A stretch of DNA of 45,578 nt from Fulvivirga sp. (GTDB lineage: Bacteria > Bacteroidota > Bacteroidia > Cytophagales > Cyclobacteriaceae). This document shows, piece by piece, positions 42,854-45,578 of this stretch (the first letter of the stretch is position 1; every line of letters begins with the position of its first letter). The stretch spans positions 1 through 45,578 of the forward strand of contig JANQLQ010000156.1 in NCBI GenBank assembly GCA_028280565.1, read 5' to 3'. Below the pieces are notes generated by a model. The model was not told the DNA's origin and did not search any database. It worked only from the letters and a program-made list of their open reading frames with translations. The position numbers and the translations under genes are program-made.

Positions 42854-45280
42854 TCATTCGTTTCGTAAACTATCTACCGGGTTCTTATTCACCACTTGCC
42901 AGCCCTGCGATAGGGTGATGATCAAGCTAAGGACCAGCATTAAACCCAAGGGAAGCACAAAATACCAAGTGGTAATATCGATCCTTATCGCGAACTGCTC
43001 TAACCAATGACGGGCTACCCAATACGCCAAGGGCAGGCCTACCAGGGCTCCTAAGGTCAGCAGCAGCACATAACCACGGGATAACAGGCGCAGCAGGTCT
43101 GCTATCGAAGCGCCAAGTACCTTTCTTATCCCCATTTCTTTCAATCGATTTTGGGCCATATTAGCACTTAACCCGATCAAACCCATACTTGCTAAAAACA
43201 GCGATAACAAAGCAAAAACGGATAAGGCCTCCTGAGTCCTTTCATCTGCCCCGAATTGTTTTTCAAAATGATCTTCTAAAAAAAAGTAAGTAAAGGGTTT
43301 CGAGGGGAAGCTCTTTTTCCAATTCGACTCCACAATGGATAATACGCGTTGATAATCCTGCGCATCGAATGCAATGGAGAAATGACTTTTATGGCCTTGA
43401 CCCATGGTAAAAAAGGCAGGATCCACGGCATAACGTGGTGAAACTTGGTGATAGTCACGCAACACACCAATAATTTCACTGTCCATCCTGGTGCTGATGG
43501 AATGCCCCAAGGACGCTTCGGCCGACACAAATCCCATGGAATGTATTAGCGCCTCATTGGCCACCACCCGTAATTTTTCACTTTTTTCATCACCCTTATA
43601 AAAAAATCTCCCTGCCACCAGCGGTATGTCAAATACGCTAAGAAAATCCGTATCCACCCGGGTGCGATAAGTAACTATTCCTGTAGCCTGTCCGGCATTA
43701 AAACTTACGCCGCGCCACAGGCTTTTCCTGCCCGGTACTCCTGATGTGACCGTGGTAGCTTGTATTTCATTGTAACGCAATAGGTTGTCTTTGAAAACCT
43801 CCAAGCGATGGGAATACAATGTATCGTTATTGTTTTCAGACAGCAATTCTAACAAATTGATCACCAATACCTGCTCTTTGCGAAAGCCAGTATCTTTTTC
43901 ACTAATAAACTCAACCTGTTTCACGATAATAGCCGTAAGCGCTACCAAGAACAGGGACACGGCAAATTGGAACACCATCAAGAGATCCCTTACGCTAAAT
44001 TTTCTATGATTATTTTTTTCACCTTTGACCAATAAAATGGATTTGTAGTGACTGAGGAACAACGAAGGGTAAAACCCGGCAGCAAGGGTGAGAAACAAGA
44101 CCAATGATGAGCCAAAGACTACGAATTCGGTCGTATTCCACTGGAATAGATCAAGCTGTACTTGCTGCCATGAATTAAAGTAAGGCAAAAACAGCTGCAA
44201 GCAAGTAATAGCTATGATCACAGCAATTAAAACTAAGCAAAAAGATTCCATCATAAACTGTAGTATCAATTGTCCTTTCGTTGACCCTACCACCTTACGG
44301 ACCCCTACTTCTTTGGCGCACTCTACTGCCTTGGAAGTGGAAAGATTGATATAGTTGGCAATCGCTAAAAAAAGGACCAGCAAGGCAATAACAAGTAAAG
44401 CGTAAGTAACCTGTTGATCGCCATTTAGTTTAAATTCATTTTGCAACCTAGAGGTGAGGTGGATCTTCGTAAGAGGCTGAAAACTTATCTTAGAGTCCAT
44501 ACCTCTTTCTTCATTGTACTTGCCTAAATATTGACTAGCAAACTGTTGGACTGGCTGCACTAATTTATCCACCTCTCTACCTTCTTTTAACAGAAGATAA
44601 GTGTAAAACCCATCCCATCGTCTCAAGCTTCTTTCTCCGTATACATTAAACCATGAAACGAGAATATTGAACTGCATATGGCTGTTGGCAGGCAGGTCTT
44701 CAAACACCCCGGTGATTCGGTAACTTTCCATTCCTTGCCAATCCAATGTCTTACCAACGATATCACTATGACCAAAAACCTTTAATGCCAGGGAGCGTGA
44801 AAGGACCAGGTCATTTTTGCCCTTCAGAGCGCTGCCAGCCTCTCCATGAACAAATTGAAGATCAAAAATATCAACGAAAGTGCTATCGACCAGGTACGCG
44901 GGATATTCTGTAAATTGATCAATCTCACCATTTTCTGTCTCGAAGCTAAATATGGGTTTGTATTCTGAGGCTATATTAAATAAACGAACGACTTGTTCCA
45001 CCGCTTCAAATCGTTGTGCTATCTCCAACCCAATTTCCGGGAAAACCGTGGCAGAGGTATATTGCTTTTCACCATCGATAAAACGAGTATGGTTCAAGCG
45101 ATAAATACGATCCGCTTTGCTATGGAATCCATCATAGCTTAACTGGTAAGAAACATACAGGATCAAAAGAGCAGCAGCAGCTATTCCTATGGCCAACCCT
45201 GTGATATTGATCAAGGAGAACAACTTGTTTCCCCAAAGGTGACGATAGGCTATTTTTAAATAATTACTCAGCATGGCCAT
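42854..45280 (-). CDS. FtsX/MacB-type ABC transporter permease
   Basis: An 808-residue inner-membrane permease with two MacB_PCD-FtsX modules. The N-terminal helix (about 20-43) opens with LKIAYRHLWGNKLFSLINITGLAIGIA, typical of this family in Cytophagales. A large periplasmic domain follows (about 45-280), then three helices (about 285-305, 330-360 and 380-405, containing LSTSKAVECAKEVGVRKVVGSTKGQLI). A further helix (about 425-450), a second periplasmic domain, and a second FtsX block (about 680-800, NRLKEMGIRKVLGASIADLLRLL) complete it. No ATP-binding subunit is in the window, as is common for these solitary permease genes. ATG 45280 and ATG 45274 both fit. The leader carries three GTTGATT repeats. 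The substrate (peptide, lipid or antibiotic efflux) is unknown. Confidence 0.9.
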   Translation of the reverse strand: MAMLSNYLKIAYRHLWGNKLFSLINITGLAIGIAAAALLILYVSYQLSYDGFHSKADRIYRLNHTRFIDGEKQYTSATVFPEIGLEIAQRFEAVEQVVRLFNIASEYKPIFSFETENGEIDQFTEYPAYLVDSTFVDIFDLQFVHGEAGSALKGKNDLVLSRSLALKVFGHSDIVGKTLDWQGMESYRITGVFEDLPANSHMQFNILVSWFNVYGERSLRRWDGFYTYLLLKEGREVDKLVQPVQQFASQYLGKYNEERGMDSKISFQPLTKIHLTSRLQNEFKLNGDQQVTYALLVIALLVLFLAIANYINLSTSKAVECAKEVGVRKVVGSTKGQLILQFMMESFCLVLIAVIIAITCLQLFLPYFNSWQQVQLDLFQWNTTEFVVFGSSLVLFLTLAAGFYPSLFLSHYKSILLVKGEKNNHRKFSVRDLLMVFQFAVSLFLVALTAIIVKQVEFISEKDTGFRKEQVLVINLLELLSENNNDTLYSHRLEVFKDNLLRYNEIQATTVTSGVPGRKSLWRGVSFNAGQATGIVTYRTRVDTDFLSVFDIPLVAGRFFYKGDEKSEKLRVVANEALIHSMGFVSAEASLGHSISTRMDSEIIGVLRDYHQVSPRYAVDPAFFTMGQGHKSHFSIAFDAQDYQRVLSIVESNWKKSFPSKPFTYFFLEDHFEKQFGADERTQEALSVFALLSLFLASMGLIGLSANMAQNRLKEMGIRKVLGASIADLLRLLSRGYVLLLTLGALVGLPLAYWVARHWLEQFAIRIDITTWYFVLPLGLMLVLSLIITLSQGWQVVNKNPVDSLRNE

Positions 45281-45578
45281 AGTTGTTGGTTGATTGTTTT
45301 AGGTTGATTTTTGTTGATTCATGGTTTGATTCCTATCAAGTAATTTTTAACTAGCGCCCACCCCTAAAGGGGAACTCGGCCCTACGGGCCGTTCTACAGG
45401 GATTAATCACCTTCTAATGATCACGTCACCTGGTTTACCCAAGACTCAGTACTTAATACTAGTGTCACGCCTCAAATGACGTTCAAGCTATTTTTTTCGG
45501 TCTTGTTCCCAAAGTCGGCAATCGGCAGTAAACAGTCGGCAACCCCCTATTTTGCCTACTGCCCTTTGCCTATTGCTA
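45281..45578. repeat. Permease leader with heptamer repeats, hairpins and repeat copy 2
   Basis: GTTGATT occurs at 45289-45295, 45303-45309 and 45313-45319 (AATCAAC on the coding strand of the permease), just upstream of its start. Two GC-rich hairpins follow: CCCCTAAAGGGG at 45361-45372 and CGGCCC-TAC-GGGCCG at 45377-45391. The end of the window (45513-45578) holds copy 2 of the dispersed repeat, with CAACCCCCTATTTTGCCTAC at 45540-45559. It is flanked by GTCGGCAATCGGCAGTA (45514-45530), whose GGCAGTA is the reverse complement of TACTGCC at 45557-45563. No gene is seen. Confidence 0.6.

Overview
The window comes from a Bacteroidota genome, most likely a Cytophagia-type (possibly marine) bacterium. 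The signs are SusC/SusD pairs, a hybrid two-component regulator, a C-terminal type IX secretion (T9SS) sorting domain, lipoproteins whose mature N-termini are acidic, and promoters of the Bacteroidota form TTG-N19/20-TAnnTTTG. The species cannot be named from sequence alone.

Region 1 (285-27702, almost all on the minus strand) is a large beta-mannan utilisation locus. A hybrid two-component sensor/regulator (1684-5850) is followed by a secreted GH5 mannanase (285-1595). A second operon (10468 down to 6182) encodes a cellobiose/mannobiose 2-epimerase and a 1024-residue modular T9SS-exported GH5-type enzyme. The main operon (27702 down to 12645) runs: 45-residue membrane peptide, SusC, SusD, TIG-domain surface glycan-binding lipoprotein, terminator, GH26 mannanase, sulfatase, GH130 mannosylglucose phosphorylase, GPH sugar symporter, metallophosphoesterase, lactonase-fold lipoprotein. 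The inferred route is: surface mannanases cut mannan; SusCD imports the oligosaccharides; GH26 makes mannobiose; the symporter takes it into the cytoplasm; the epimerase turns it into mannosyl-glucose; GH130 phosphorolyses that to mannose-1-phosphate and glucose. Paired ATGTnAC-type direct repeats upstream of both operons are candidate operators for the regulator. The sulfatase suggests a sulfated mannan.

Region 2 (10469-12644) interrupts the locus with an A/T-rich, plus-strand two-gene cassette: a small protein and an overlapping zeta-toxin-like P-loop kinase. An isolated terminator precedes it and about 890 bases of REP-like repeats follow it.

Region 3 (28088-34464) holds ordinary chromosomal genes: a CoA-binding protein, an FAD-dependent oxidoreductase, a long MORN-repeat protein with a probable beta-barrel end, and a divergent pair of tryptophan 2,3-dioxygenase and glutaryl-CoA-dehydrogenase-type acyl-CoA dehydrogenase.

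Region 4 (34954-41212, plus strand) is a probable iron-uptake operon: DUF4856 lipoprotein, imelysin-like lipoprotein, HTTM (vitamin-K-carboxylase-like) membrane protein and a TonB-dependent receptor. Two consensus promoters are each followed by the same kind of 25-base imperfect palindrome, a candidate iron-responsive operator. The window ends with a DUF819 membrane protein and an FtsX/MacB-type permease, flanked by a dispersed intergenic repeat. I saw no tRNA, rRNA, CRISPR array or transposase.
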